From an uncultured Cellulosilyticum sp. (GTDB lineage Bacteria; Bacillota; Clostridia; Lachnospirales; Cellulosilyticaceae): DNA of 64,000 nt. The first letter of the stretch is position 1. Each line of letters starts with the position of its first letter. A program made the translations under genes and the position numbers. Positions 8,591-18,519 of the stretch are shown in pieces. The notes under the pieces were generated by a model. That model saw nothing but the letters and a program-made list of their open reading frames with translations, was not told the origin of the DNA and made no database searches. The stretch covers positions 1 through 64,000 of the forward strand of contig CAKVCL010000006.1 in NCBI GenBank assembly GCA_934725855.1. Direction: 5' to 3'.

Positions 8591-11500
8591 CTATAATTCA
8601 ATCCACTCATTGATATTATACAAGTAGATGTAGCGATGGGCAACTGAAATCTTTGTGATGCCTTCTAATGCCATGGCATAAAATTCTAATTGTTTTTTAT
8701 AACGGGCTTTGATTTTTTCTTTTGAAGCCTCAATTTGTGTTTTGTCTACATAATCAGTCTTGTAATCTAAAAGAGTAATGCCTTCTTCATCGATAAAGTA
8801 GGCATCTATTACCCCCTGAATCAGTATTTCCTCATCCTGCGGGTACTTGCTATCCACCACTTTGGCAGGTGCTAAATAAATAAATGCCTTTTCTTTTTCT
8901 ACATGCTTTGCCTGACGCATTTTCTGCACGATTTCAGATTGGCTCATTCTAATGAGCTGCTCAATTGAAATCACTTTCTTGACTTCTGGCTCTAATTTTC
9001 TTTCTAAAATAAGCTGATCAATTTCTAGTTCTAGGGCTTCTCTTTCTTGAATTTTTAGATAATCCCAGTGTTCAAATACACTATGAATAAGTGTTCCACG
9101 TTTGGCCCCTACTAGATTTTCTTTTTCCTTTATAAAACTCGGCTTTGGCACTTCTTCATTGTCATTAAAGTTAAAAGGTGTCTCTACTATATAATCCTTT
9201 TCACTCATTTCATCCATTAAATTTTCTACATAACTTTTTCTTTTGACTTCAGAAACAGATACCTTTGTAGGTAGCATAATCGCTGTTTCATGAGGATATT
9301 GATAACTTAATTGCTTTTTAATGTCTAATTGATAGTCACTATAAGCCTTTGTTGTATCCCAATTCATCAAACTTTCCCGCTTATGCGCCATTTCTACTTG
9401 CTGTGCTTCTTTTAATGAACCTAATTCCTCCTTTTGCCACACTTTAACTTGCCACTTTGACTTTCCATTAAATAAGTAAGCTGGGGTATCTCCTACTTTA
9501 TTTCTAAAAAAGTCCACGCCTTGATGCGCATATAAACTCATCCCGATCCAATTTAAATAAGAACTACTATGCTTCATAGCAAGCGGCATAATCTTTTTAG
9601 TATCACGACTTGCAAAAAGCTGCCACTTTGCCACACGATCTTCTAAGTTGGGCACGGTTCCTGTAATAAATAATTTCTCCTTTGCCCGTGTTAAAGCCAC
9701 ATATAAAACACGCATTTCCTCCGATGTATTTTCTTGCTTAATTTGCTGCTTGATCGCTAGCTTAGGAAGCGTTGGATATTTGACATAGCTTTCTGTATCC
9801 ACATAGTCTGGCGCAAGCCCTAAATCACTATGCATGAATACCTCATTTTTAAGGTCATTTAAATTAAAACGTTTTCCTGAGTCACATAAGAACACAATGC
9901 TAAACTCTAAGCCTTTACTTTTGTGTATACTCATAATACGCACTAAATTTTCCTGATCTGCCACTAATTTTGCTTCTTTTAGCCCTTCCTCTGTTTGACT
10001 GAGCTTATCCAAATATTGCAAAAATCCAAAAAGCTTACCATTATTATTGGCTTCATATTCGGCAGCATATTTTTTGAGAAGCTCTAAATTCGCTTTTTTC
10101 TTAACCCCTGCTGGGAGTAAAGCAACATATTGGTAATAGCCTGTTTCCACATATAATCGTGCAAGAAGCTCCTCTGTTCTTAGTTCGCTACTATCTGTTC
10201 GATACGTTTCTAATTGGTCTAAAAACTGATGAATCATATGATGAGGCTCTAGTCCTTTTGCATAGTGCTTTAATGCTTCATAAAAACAGCCTTCTTCTAA
10301 TGCTTGCCTAATGTAAACCAGCTCATCCAAACTTACCCCGACCATTGGTGAACGTAATACGGTAATGAGCGGAATATCTTGTAAAGGATTATCAATAATT
10401 TTTAATAAACTTATCATTGTTTGAATCTCTAGTGCATCAAAAAAGTTATTGCTGATTTCTGCATTGGCACCAATGCCTTTGCTCATCAGTGCTTTTTCAT
10501 AAATCGCTGCTTTACTAGAGGGCGCACGTAGCAAAATGACAATATCCCTTGGCTCTACTGGGCGATAACTGTCTAAATCCTTATCAAAAATATGAGTCGG
10601 ATTACCCTTGCCACTTAAAAGTTGATGAATAAGCTCTGCTGTCATTAAAGCTTCCCCTTCTGCATCCTTTAATGCTTCTATACTTGTCTCATCTTCTGCT
10701 TCTTCCTCTTTATCTTTTGTTTCTAAAATATGAAGCTCAATAGCATCCGAAAGTGCCCCCTCGGGTAAGCTCTCTGGCTTCCCCTCCTCGTAAGTATTAC
10801 CTACTTTTAATTTGGCATAATCATCGTATTCAAGTTCTCCAACCTCTGGGCTCATCACCTGCTCAAAAAGGTCATTCACACCTTCTAGTATATTTTCACG
10901 ACTTCTAAAATTCTGTGATAAATCAATACAAACATTTTTCGCCTCGCTCATCTTACCTTCTTGATGCTTCTCCCATTCTTGATACTTTTGAGCAAAAATC
11001 AAAGGGTTAGCAAGTCTAAAACGATAAATGCTTTGTTTCATATCCCCTACCATAAATCGTGTGGCACCACTTTTAGAATCCGCCTCGGCAACTGCCTTTA
11101 AGAGGGTTTCTTGCACCGTATTACTATCTTGGTATTCATCAATATAAACTTCTTCATAAAACCCGCTCAGTTCTTTTGCAACCTCTGTATACCGAATTTC
11201 CTGAACCTGACCTTCTTCATCTATCACCGGCTCAATGAGCAGTTCTAGACACAGATGTTCTAAGTCATTGTAATCTGCTACTCCCGCTTCTTCTTTTGCT
11301 GTTTTATAACGGCTTTCAAATGCTTCAATAACCTTCACTAAACTTTCCATTAAACGCCCCACATAAGGTAATTGCTTTAAAAGCTTTGCATCACTTACAT
11401 ACGCTAAGTCTTCTTGTAAAGCTTTAATGACCTCTTTAGCTAAGTTACGATAGTTCTTTACTTGTTCCTTTAATTCCAAGGCGCACTCTTGCTTCTTTCG

Positions 11501-12379
11501 TGATAAAGCCACAAAGGAGATGCTATTTATAACCTGTATCATTTCTTCTAACGTCTGGGCTTCATTCATTTGACCGAGATAAGCATAGTCACTTTCAAGT
11601 GCTTCTCTATAAAGCTCTGGTCCGTCATTGTGCTCACATAGTTCTATCGCTTTATCATAAATTTTATTTAAATCTGAAACGGCAGCTTTAATTTGCTCTT
11701 TAAAACTTTCAGCCCAAGGCATCTCATTAATGGAAGTATAGCGCGTTTTTAGCTTTTTAACTTGCTCCTTTAACCAAATTTGAGGAAACAGCGTACTCTT
11801 AGAAAATGTATCTACTTCTAAAATGAGTGCTTTAAGATTGTCTAATCCTTGTACGCTTCCATATACTTCTGCGAGCTCTAGAAACTCTGGGTTTTCTTCC
11901 TCTAAATAGTTTTCCATAAGCTCATCTAATATTTCAAGACGCATCATACTGAGTTCTGCTTCATTACCTACTTTGATATTGGGGTCAATATCTAATCGGT
12001 TAAAGTAATTTTTAATCGTTTTTAAGCAAAATGAATGAATGGTAGAAATAGAGGCTTGTGGCATCAATGCCATTTGCTTTTCAAGGTACTCTACCTTTTG
12101 GGCAATTTTCTCCTCTGGAGCCGCTTCTAAAAGCTGGTTCATTTCATGCATTAACTTATTGGTAATACGCTCCTTCATTTCCTGAGCCGCCGCACTTGTA
12201 AACGTTACAATCAAAAAGCGATCCAAATCAATCGGTTTTTCTTCTCCTTCCCCTATGATGCGTTTTAAAACACGCTCAGTTAGTACCGCTGTTTTTCCCG
12301 ACCCCGCTGCGGCAGATACTAAAATATTAGCCTGCCTTTGGTCAATTGCCGCTTGCTGCATCTTCGTCCATGATGGCAT
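8591..12379 (-). CDS. addA: AddA: ATP-dependent helicase/nuclease subunit A
   Basis: Large subunit of the AddAB helicase-nuclease that resects double-strand breaks and loads RecA, the Gram-positive counterpart of RecBCD. At 1262 residues it has the usual length. It has a UvrD-type helicase with Walker A SAAAGSGKT at residues 22-30 and the DEYQDSN motif II in the middle. The SMSIHKSKGLEF and VLYVALTRAKEKL motifs follow. The C-terminal RecB-type nuclease shows GVIDAYF and LLDYKTDYV, with the Asp and Lys of the active site. It starts directly after the addB stop with no gap, and AAGGAGGGG lies inside the addB end. This means tight coupling and a 1:1 complex. Confidence 0.96.
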   Translation of the reverse strand: MPSWTKMQQAAIDQRQANILVSAAAGSGKTAVLTERVLKRIIGEGEEKPIDLDRFLIVTFTSAAAQEMKERITNKLMHEMNQLLEAAPEEKIAQKVEYLEKQMALMPQASISTIHSFCLKTIKNYFNRLDIDPNIKVGNEAELSMMRLEILDELMENYLEEENPEFLELAEVYGSVQGLDNLKALILEVDTFSKSTLFPQIWLKEQVKKLKTRYTSINEMPWAESFKEQIKAAVSDLNKIYDKAIELCEHNDGPELYREALESDYAYLGQMNEAQTLEEMIQVINSISFVALSRKKQECALELKEQVKNYRNLAKEVIKALQEDLAYVSDAKLLKQLPYVGRLMESLVKVIEAFESRYKTAKEEAGVADYNDLEHLCLELLIEPVIDEEGQVQEIRYTEVAKELSGFYEEVYIDEYQDSNTVQETLLKAVAEADSKSGATRFMVGDMKQSIYRFRLANPLIFAQKYQEWEKHQEGKMSEAKNVCIDLSQNFRSRENILEGVNDLFEQVMSPEVGELEYDDYAKLKVGNTYEEGKPESLPEGALSDAIELHILETKDKEEEAEDETSIEALKDAEGEALMTAELIHQLLSGKGNPTHIFDKDLDSYRPVEPRDIVILLRAPSSKAAIYEKALMSKGIGANAEISNNFFDALEIQTMISLLKIIDNPLQDIPLITVLRSPMVGVSLDELVYIRQALEEGCFYEALKHYAKGLEPHHMIHQFLDQLETYRTDSSELRTEELLARLYVETGYYQYVALLPAGVKKKANLELLKKYAAEYEANNNGKLFGFLQYLDKLSQTEEGLKEAKLVADQENLVRIMSIHKSKGLEFSIVFLCDSGKRFNLNDLKNEVFMHSDLGLAPDYVDTESYVKYPTLPKLAIKQQIKQENTSEEMRVLYVALTRAKEKLFITGTVPNLEDRVAKWQLFASRDTKKIMPLAMKHSSSYLNWIGMSLYAHQGVDFFRNKVGDTPAYLFNGKSKWQVKVWQKEELGSLKEAQQVEMAHKRESLMNWDTTKAYSDYQLDIKKQLSYQYPHETAIMLPTKVSVSEVKRKSYVENLMDEMSEKDYIVETPFNFNDNEEVPKPSFIKEKENLVGAKRGTLIHSVFEHWDYLKIQEREALELEIDQLILERKLEPEVKKVISIEQLIRMSQSEIVQKMRQAKHVEKEKAFIYLAPAKVVDSKYPQDEEILIQGVIDAYFIDEEGITLLDYKTDYVDKTQIEASKEKIKARYKKQLEFYAMALEGITKISVAHRYIYLYNINEWIEL

Positions 12380-15300
12380 TTACTTCCCCTCCTTTTCACT
12401 TAATGCGTTCCAAACTTCATCCCGACTTAATTTGTCTAGTTTTTCATAACAATTGTCTGTCATTTCTTCGTTAAATTGACACACAGTATGATAAATACAA
12501 TATTCACATGGACTTTTGCCACTCAGCTGATAAGGCTTTACACTTACCTTGCCCTCTAAAATTTCTTTTCCTAACCCTTTAATCGTTTCTAAAATATGCT
12601 GCTCTAAGGCTTCAAATTGTTCTTTTGTAGCAACAGAAGACCCCTTCTTTATACTGCCATCCTTATTAATCGATACGGGAATGGTATTACCTGTTCCACT
12701 TTTATCTAGGGCATCAATCACTTCTCGATTCTCTAAAGCCAGTCCAGATAGCTTAAATTGCTTTAGTCCACTTGCCTCTATATCTTCTTCACTCATCCCC
12801 ACTTTATAGCTCACATAAGGATTGGTAATATGGAAATAGAAAACACCCCCTGCTTGATACTCGGGATGTTTTTCCAAATAGGCATCTAAATAAAGCAGCA
12901 GCTGTAGTTGCAGCCCATAATAAACTTCTACTAAATTAAAATTCTTTTGTCCTGATTTATAATCTAGAATTTTTACGTACTGCTCATCAGGTCCTTTATA
13001 AAAAACATCCACGCGGTCAATGGTCCCTTTAATTTCAATTTGTCTGTCTTCATCTAAATCTAAGCGAATAGCTGGAAAACCATAGCCTTCTCCAAAACTG
13101 ATTTCATAACCTTCTGGTGTAAAGGCTCCATTTTTTAAATGACTCGTCAGGGCAATCACTGCACGCCTTGTCATTTTTTCCACTTTAGAAGCTGTAAATT
13201 TAAAGCTTCCCGTTTCTTTTTGTGCACTACTCACATTGCCCATGGCATAATCGATTGCTTTTTGTACGCCTAACTTAATTTCTTCTGCATTAGCACTCGT
13301 CCATGTTTTACCTAAGCTTTCTAGTTCTTTAGGATACTGTTCTAGCGCCGCATGAAATAACGTCCCGACTTTGGCACGATTGAACTGAAATAGTTTGCGC
13401 TCCTCTGCTCGAATCCCATAGCGCATAAAATAACAGCAGGCACATTGCCTAAAGCTTTCAAGTTGTGAAATACTGGTTTTTAGCGTATTGCCATATAACA
13501 GCTTAGTCGTTTCAGGCGCTAAATAGCGTTGTTGATTGGTATAAAAAAGATAGTCTATTAAATGGTCAATCTGAACTTTCCATTTTTCATCTGATTTAAA
13601 CCAACTAAGCATATCTTGCCAAGCTCCTGACTCGTTACGCCCCTCTAGGTATTCTCTAAGTTTACCACCTACATACCCTAGGGCTGGTTTAGGTCTTTCG
13701 GCATATTTTAAAACGGGTTCTTCTGGCTCTTCTATTTCTTTAAAGGCTTTCTTTAATTTAAAATAAAGGATAGATGGTCTAAGTGCTTTTCCATTTTCAT
13801 CTGCCAAACTAGCTGAAACAAACAGCTTCTTAGTAGCTCTTGTTAATATCGTATAAATGCTAAATTGAGCACCATAAAGCGGCTGTCTTATAAGTAAATC
13901 ATTTAATCTCCCTTTAGGCCCACCTACTTTTTCACAAATTTGTCCCAAAGTCATCTTATCCATATCTGAAAAAATAGCCCCCGTATCCTCCACTTTAGGG
14001 ATTAAGCCTTCATTCGCTCCTAAAATAAAACAAGCTTTTAGATGTGGCAAACGGGTACGGTCTACTGCCCCTACTAATACTTGGTCTTGAGCAGGTGGAA
14101 TCACCCCCATTTTAATATAAGAAAAACTCGTTTCTAAAATACGTCTATAGGTTAAGAGCGTCATCTTTTCTTCTCCTAAAATGTCCACAAGACGTTCAAA
14201 AACTTCCATGACTTTGCCCCACATCTGGCTATTTTCAAGCTCAGATAAACGATTGCCCTCTGATTTGCTTTTATCGACGACTCTCATAAGTGAAGCATAA
14301 GCTTGGATTTCTTCTAAAAACTCATATAGTGCAATCGTGATGTTTTTGACATCCAGCCCCCGTTCTTTTTTGGCTGTTTCTAATGCTTCTTCTAGTTTTC
14401 TAATCGGCATTAGGATTTTTGCTTTTATCTCATTGATTCGAGCTTGCTTTTCGTCATCTTTTTCATATTGCCACTCACTTTGCCACTTTTTCTTTCCTTT
14501 AATTCCATAAGCTAGTAAATAATTTTCAAGCGCATCAATTTCTTCCTTGGCTGTATCTAGCATATACGTGCGAAGTAAACTCATGATGCTTTTATAACTA
14601 TAACCACTTGTAAGCACTTCTAACACGCTTTCAATGGCGGCAACTAAGCAGTTCGTATGAATGTTATACTTCACGTCTAAGAAATAAGGAATATCGTATT
14701 CTCTAAAGGTGGTTTCAAGTTGTGTTTTATAAGTTGCCACATCGCCCGCAATGATGGCGATATCATGATAGCGATAGCCTTCTTCTCTTATCAGCCAAAT
14801 AATTTTCCTTGCCGTGTATTCGATTTCTTCACTTCTTGCTGGATAAGTTTTAACACAAATGTTACTGACTTGCCCTTCATAAGGTTTCATATAAGGTTTC
14901 AGGTACTGCCCTTCCAAATAAACAAGCTCAGGTGCTTTTTCTTTTTGAATGGCGTCATTTAGTTCACTCCAAATAACCTCATAGGGTTTGCCGTTTGCTT
15001 CACATCGTCCCATAATCTTTTGCATGGTCAAAATACTTTCAAAAAATGGATGTGAGGGTCTAATGCCTTGATTTTTAGTATAAACCCCATCCATTGGCAA
15101 GGTAATCGTTAAACTCTTTACTTTTTTCAGTAATTCCTCAATGATTAAGAGTTGTGTATGCGTAAAGCCATAAAATCCATCAATCCATAAATGTGTATTT
15201 TCTAACTTTTTGCTTTGTTTGATCACACTTGCCAGTATGGTCATATTTTTCTCAATGGTTACAAAACGCTGTCCTAAATATTGATTAAATCCTTCATACA

Positions 15301-15784
15301 GCGTATCAATATCCATGAGCTTGCTGCCAAATAGTACGCCTACCTTTTCATCTTGAATCATCTCTTTCAGTTCAGTATGAGTCATTCCTGCTTGTTCAAA
15401 CACCGTAATCAGGCGATTGACTGCCTCAAGAAATCCTGTGTTTTGTAAATTTTTCTTATAAAACACAATCTCTTTTCGATGATCTTCAATGACACGTTTT
15501 AAAATAATCATACGTTCTAAATCTTCTATAACGGTTGCTTCATTCTTTCCCACTTCTCTAAAGACTTCTCTTGCTAATATATTAAAGCTCATGACTTCCG
15601 CACGTAGTAAACCTGGTGCTAATCGTTTGGCTAAGTCTCTTTGCATCTGTAAATTAAATTGTTCTGGTACAAGGAGCATTAAATGATCATAGCTCTCATC
15701 TCTTAAGCCTGCTTCAATTTGCTTAAAACAGTATTCTGTTTTACCACTACCCGCTCTACCCACTATAAACTTTAATTTTTCCAC
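12380..15784 (-). CDS. addB: AddB: ATP-dependent helicase/nuclease subunit B
   Basis: Second subunit of AddAB, 1134 residues. It starts with an intact P-loop (GRAGSGKT, residues 9-16), followed by a divergent helicase part. The C-terminal nuclease shows IKGTIDRVDVF and KILDYKSG. Four cysteines expected to hold the 4Fe-4S staple are visible: one in FRQCACC in the middle, and three in CEYCIYHTVC near the end. AddB also takes part in Chi recognition in this family. The start is GTG at 15784, with AGGTG 5 bases upstream. It is the first gene of an addB-addA unit that may run on into the HAD and lipoprotein genes, since no terminator was seen in between. Confidence 0.95.
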   Translation of the reverse strand: MEKLKFIVGRAGSGKTEYCFKQIEAGLRDESYDHLMLLVPEQFNLQMQRDLAKRLAPGLLRAEVMSFNILAREVFREVGKNEATVIEDLERMIILKRVIEDHRKEIVFYKKNLQNTGFLEAVNRLITVFEQAGMTHTELKEMIQDEKVGVLFGSKLMDIDTLYEGFNQYLGQRFVTIEKNMTILASVIKQSKKLENTHLWIDGFYGFTHTQLLIIEELLKKVKSLTITLPMDGVYTKNQGIRPSHPFFESILTMQKIMGRCEANGKPYEVIWSELNDAIQKEKAPELVYLEGQYLKPYMKPYEGQVSNICVKTYPARSEEIEYTARKIIWLIREEGYRYHDIAIIAGDVATYKTQLETTFREYDIPYFLDVKYNIHTNCLVAAIESVLEVLTSGYSYKSIMSLLRTYMLDTAKEEIDALENYLLAYGIKGKKKWQSEWQYEKDDEKQARINEIKAKILMPIRKLEEALETAKKERGLDVKNITIALYEFLEEIQAYASLMRVVDKSKSEGNRLSELENSQMWGKVMEVFERLVDILGEEKMTLLTYRRILETSFSYIKMGVIPPAQDQVLVGAVDRTRLPHLKACFILGANEGLIPKVEDTGAIFSDMDKMTLGQICEKVGGPKGRLNDLLIRQPLYGAQFSIYTILTRATKKLFVSASLADENGKALRPSILYFKLKKAFKEIEEPEEPVLKYAERPKPALGYVGGKLREYLEGRNESGAWQDMLSWFKSDEKWKVQIDHLIDYLFYTNQQRYLAPETTKLLYGNTLKTSISQLESFRQCACCYFMRYGIRAEERKLFQFNRAKVGTLFHAALEQYPKELESLGKTWTSANAEEIKLGVQKAIDYAMGNVSSAQKETGSFKFTASKVEKMTRRAVIALTSHLKNGAFTPEGYEISFGEGYGFPAIRLDLDEDRQIEIKGTIDRVDVFYKGPDEQYVKILDYKSGQKNFNLVEVYYGLQLQLLLYLDAYLEKHPEYQAGGVFYFHITNPYVSYKVGMSEEDIEASGLKQFKLSGLALENREVIDALDKSGTGNTIPVSINKDGSIKKGSSVATKEQFEALEQHILETIKGLGKEILEGKVSVKPYQLSGKSPCEYCIYHTVCQFNEEMTDNCYEKLDKLSRDEVWNALSEKEGK

Positions 15785-15868
15785 TTTGTCACCTACTTTT
15801 TTTACGGTATTGTCCTATTTTATCATATTATTGCCAACTTATCTTGAGCTTAATAAATGTTTCCATAT

Positions 15869-15903
15869 AAAAAGGTGCTACGAAATGATCATAGCACCTT
15901 TTT
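15869..15903. terminator. Bidirectional hairpin terminator
   Basis: A perfect 12-bp stem (AAAAAGGTGCTA with TAGCACCTTTTT) carries A and T runs on both sides. It ends the minus-strand DUF5680 gene at 15912 and insulates addB. Confidence 0.88.
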
Positions 15904-15911
15904 ATTAAGCT

Positions 15912-16355
15912 TTATTTAATAATGCCACCTTGGAACATGGCTTCATATACTTTTACCCCTCTGTAGAGAATTTTTTCACACCCTACAAACCAATCAAACT
16001 CTCCTTCTACACGACATTTGTAGGTATACTCTCCTAATTCTAAGAAACGTGGTCCTCTATAAGGCAAATCTTCTTTGACACGTCTGAGAGCTTCCAGTAA
16101 GAAGCTCACATCATATCCTTCACCAACCACACGCCCTGTATAGTTCATTCCCCAGATTGGTTTATCTTTTTGCCAGATTGCCTCTTCACCCACGATTTGT
16201 TCCTGTCCTAGACAAGTATCGATGTATTTAAGCTCCCCTTTTTCATATCTAAAATCATGTGCCTCTGGCCTACTAGATACGACTTTATTTTCTCCTGCTG
16301 CATAGGTATGTTGTTTAGCCTCGCAAATAAATTGAATCAGTTCATCTTGTTTCAT
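15912..16355 (-). CDS. DUF5680 domain protein
   Basis: A 147-residue soluble protein that matches the DUF5680 pattern. Shared marks are an N-terminal helix with FICEAKQHTYA, a GMNYTGRV turn, then YRGPRFLE, YTYKCRVEGEF and a closing VYEAMFQGG strand. The function of the family is not known; it is common next to or fused with transcription regulators in Clostridia. I start at the ATG 16355 because AGGGGGAAA lies just before it; an upstream ATG at 16376 has no ribosome site. It stands alone, with a terminator after it. Confidence 0.75.
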   Translation of the reverse strand: MKQDELIQFICEAKQHTYAAGENKVVSSRPEAHDFRYEKGELKYIDTCLGQEQIVGEEAIWQKDKPIWGMNYTGRVVGEGYDVSFLLEALRRVKEDLPYRGPRFLELGEYTYKCRVEGEFDWFVGCEKILYRGVKVYEAMFQGGIIK

Positions 16356-16488
16356 TGCATTTCCCCCTTGAAGCATATTCTTCTGTTACTAGTATGAGTA
16401 TACCATATTTTAAGAGAAATGTTAAAATAATTATTTATTTTATATAATAAATTTACTTTTTATCTAAAATGTCTTAGTCAAAATCACT

Positions 16489-17547
16489 CTATTTATTTTT
16501 TACTTCCATACATTCTTGTATTTTTTGCACAAGAGCCCTTTTCATTTTTTGATGGGTGAATAAACTTGGATGGGAATCTGTTCCTATGCCATCTGCTTCC
16601 GTGTGCTTTTCAAATGAAAACGCTTCTATATTATCGTCCTGTTCATTTTCAATAAAGCTTTTAGTGGCTGCTTCCACCATTGGAAATAGCCCTAATTCCA
16701 TTGGTCCTAATGTGCAGATGATATGAGACTTTGGACGATACATTCTTACCATCAATAAGAAATTATAATAAACCGCTTCAAATGCCATTTGACGCGCCTT
16801 AATATCTTTTGCATAACTAAAATCATTGGTTCCTAAATTAATGACCACATAATCTGGCTCAAAACGATTAAAATCCCATAATTCCATTTCACCCATCATC
16901 TCACCCAATGCTCTATTGGTATAAGGATAAAGCTTTGGCATAAGCTGTTCTCTTCGATTCGGTTCATCTTCTTCTGTATAACTCGATAAAATACCAATCC
17001 CACTCCAGCTGATTAAATGGTAGTCTGCATTTAATGCAAGCGCGGTTTGTGATGCATAAGCTAAATAAGGATTTTCTTGTGCAGTTGTAAAGGTACCCTT
17101 TCCTAGGATGCCTTCATTCCCATAACCACAAGTAATCGAATCCCCAATAAATTCTATTTTAAGGTCTTTATCTGGTGTCGGCACAATTTCGCTGCCTTCA
17201 ATCACTAATCCTTTAATCCCTACTTTTGCAAAAGCAGCTTCGGAATACTTAATCAGTTTGATTTTGACCTTTTCTGGCTTTTCACTTTGGTATAAAAGAT
17301 AGCACCCCTCTTCATCATTTAAACAAAAACGTTTACTTGGGGTCGTTTCATCATTAATAAAAACTGCCATCCATGCTCTCAGGTTTTCATCCCACTTTTT
17401 GCCATCACTCCATAGCAAAGCTTCAGCTTTGGTTCCTGTCATTTCAAACTCAATGCCTGAGCAAGAATACCCTAAATAGCATACCTCATCCTTTAACCAA
17501 GTTCTGCCTAGTAACTTTACATGTTCCTCTGTTGCTATATACCTCAT
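16489..17547 (-). CDS. CE2-like SGNH acetyl esterase
   Basis: Predicted carbohydrate O-acetyl esterase of 352 residues. An N-terminal beta-sandwich of about 125 residues (with LLGRTW and IEFEMTGT) precedes an SGNH hydrolase domain, the two-domain layout of family CE2. Visible active-site parts are GDSITCG with Ser137, the INLGTNDF block, and the TDSHPS motif with Asp324 and His326. There is no signal peptide, so it should deacetylate imported xylo- or gluco-oligosaccharides. GGGGAAAAAGAG stands before the ATG. It begins 36 bp after sufB with no terminator between, so it may be cotranscribed with the suf genes despite the unrelated function. Confidence 0.82.
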   Translation of the reverse strand: MRYIATEEHVKLLGRTWLKDEVCYLGYSCSGIEFEMTGTKAEALLWSDGKKWDENLRAWMAVFINDETTPSKRFCLNDEEGCYLLYQSEKPEKVKIKLIKYSEAAFAKVGIKGLVIEGSEIVPTPDKDLKIEFIGDSITCGYGNEGILGKGTFTTAQENPYLAYASQTALALNADYHLISWSGIGILSSYTEEDEPNRREQLMPKLYPYTNRALGEMMGEMELWDFNRFEPDYVVINLGTNDFSYAKDIKARQMAFEAVYYNFLLMVRMYRPKSHIICTLGPMELGLFPMVEAATKSFIENEQDDNIEAFSFEKHTEADGIGTDSHPSLFTHQKMKRALVQKIQECMEVKNK

Positions 17548-17583
17548 CTCTTTTTCCCCTTTATTTGTTTAGTCTAAAAACAT

Positions 17584-18507
17584 TTAATCTAAAAAAGCCT
17601 GAATAATGACTTGTTCTGCTTCTTCTTCACTTAAACCTAATGTCTCTAATTTTAATAATTGCTCATCATTAATTCTTCCAATGGCCGCTTCATGTATAAT
17701 CTGTGCATCCGTATGATTGGCTTCAATCTCTGGAATCGAACGTACTTTGGCATGGTCCATTAAAATGGCATCGCACTGAATATGCGCCTTACAGGCTTCA
17801 TTTCCTTGAGCAGTCGGATGAAATACTTGAACAGAATCATCTTTTGCCACACTACGTGAGATAATCTGTGTGCTAGAGCCCTTTCCATCTAAATGAACCA
17901 TCATATTAGAGTGGGCAATTTGCTGGTCATGGGTCATTAAACGTTCGGTTATAATCAGCTTGGTATCCTTTTCAAGAAAAGCTTCTGTTTCTCTTTCAGT
18001 CGAAGTCACCCCTCCTATTTGAACCATTTCCATCTCACAAGTTGCGCCTTCTTCCATATAGACAATCGTTGTTGGATTTAAAACACGTTCGCCTGTACCT
18101 TCTCCTTCACCATAATGCTTTTCAATATATTTAATATGTGCGTTTTTACCTATTTTAAAGGTATGCACCCCATCATGCTCACTTTTAGCATGTCCTGAGT
18201 TATGAATGCCGCATCCCGCTACAATCGTAACCTCGGCACCTTCTCCAATGATAAAATCATTATAAACTAAATCGTTCATATCCGTTTGCGTGATAATAAC
18301 TGGTATATGGACATTTCCCTTTTGTGTAAAAGGCTTTACGATAATATCAATTCCAGGTTTATCTTCTTTAGACACAATCTTAATATTTTCGGTTGAGAAA
18401 CGTTCCACACCTTTCCCATTACTTCTTATATTATAGGCCCCTTCTACAGGCCCCTCCATATCTGCAATTGTTTTTAATAAATCTTTTGCTGTTTGACTCA
18501 GTTCCAT
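17584..18507 (-). CDS. sufB: SufB-type scaffold protein (minimal SufCB system)
   Basis: Fe-S cluster assembly scaffold of the SufB/SufD family, 307 residues. This is much shorter than classical SufB (about 465), because the N-terminal part is missing. The right-handed beta-helix core is visible as repeating GxGAEVTIVAGCGIHNSG-like turns. The C-terminal helices (HEAAIGRINDEQLLKLETLG) bind SufC. Such short SufB proteins paired only with SufC are known from archaea and anaerobic Clostridia as the SUF-like minimal system. It starts 12 bp after sufC, with GAGGAG before the ATG. No sufS, sufU or sufD is next to it. Confidence 0.92.
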   Translation of the reverse strand: MELSQTAKDLLKTIADMEGPVEGAYNIRSNGKGVERFSTENIKIVSKEDKPGIDIIVKPFTQKGNVHIPVIITQTDMNDLVYNDFIIGEGAEVTIVAGCGIHNSGHAKSEHDGVHTFKIGKNAHIKYIEKHYGEGEGTGERVLNPTTIVYMEEGATCEMEMVQIGGVTSTERETEAFLEKDTKLIITERLMTHDQQIAHSNMMVHLDGKGSSTQIISRSVAKDDSVQVFHPTAQGNEACKAHIQCDAILMDHAKVRSIPEIEANHTDAQIIHEAAIGRINDEQLLKLETLGLSEEEAEQVIIQAFLD

Positions 18508-18519
18508 AATCTTCTCCTC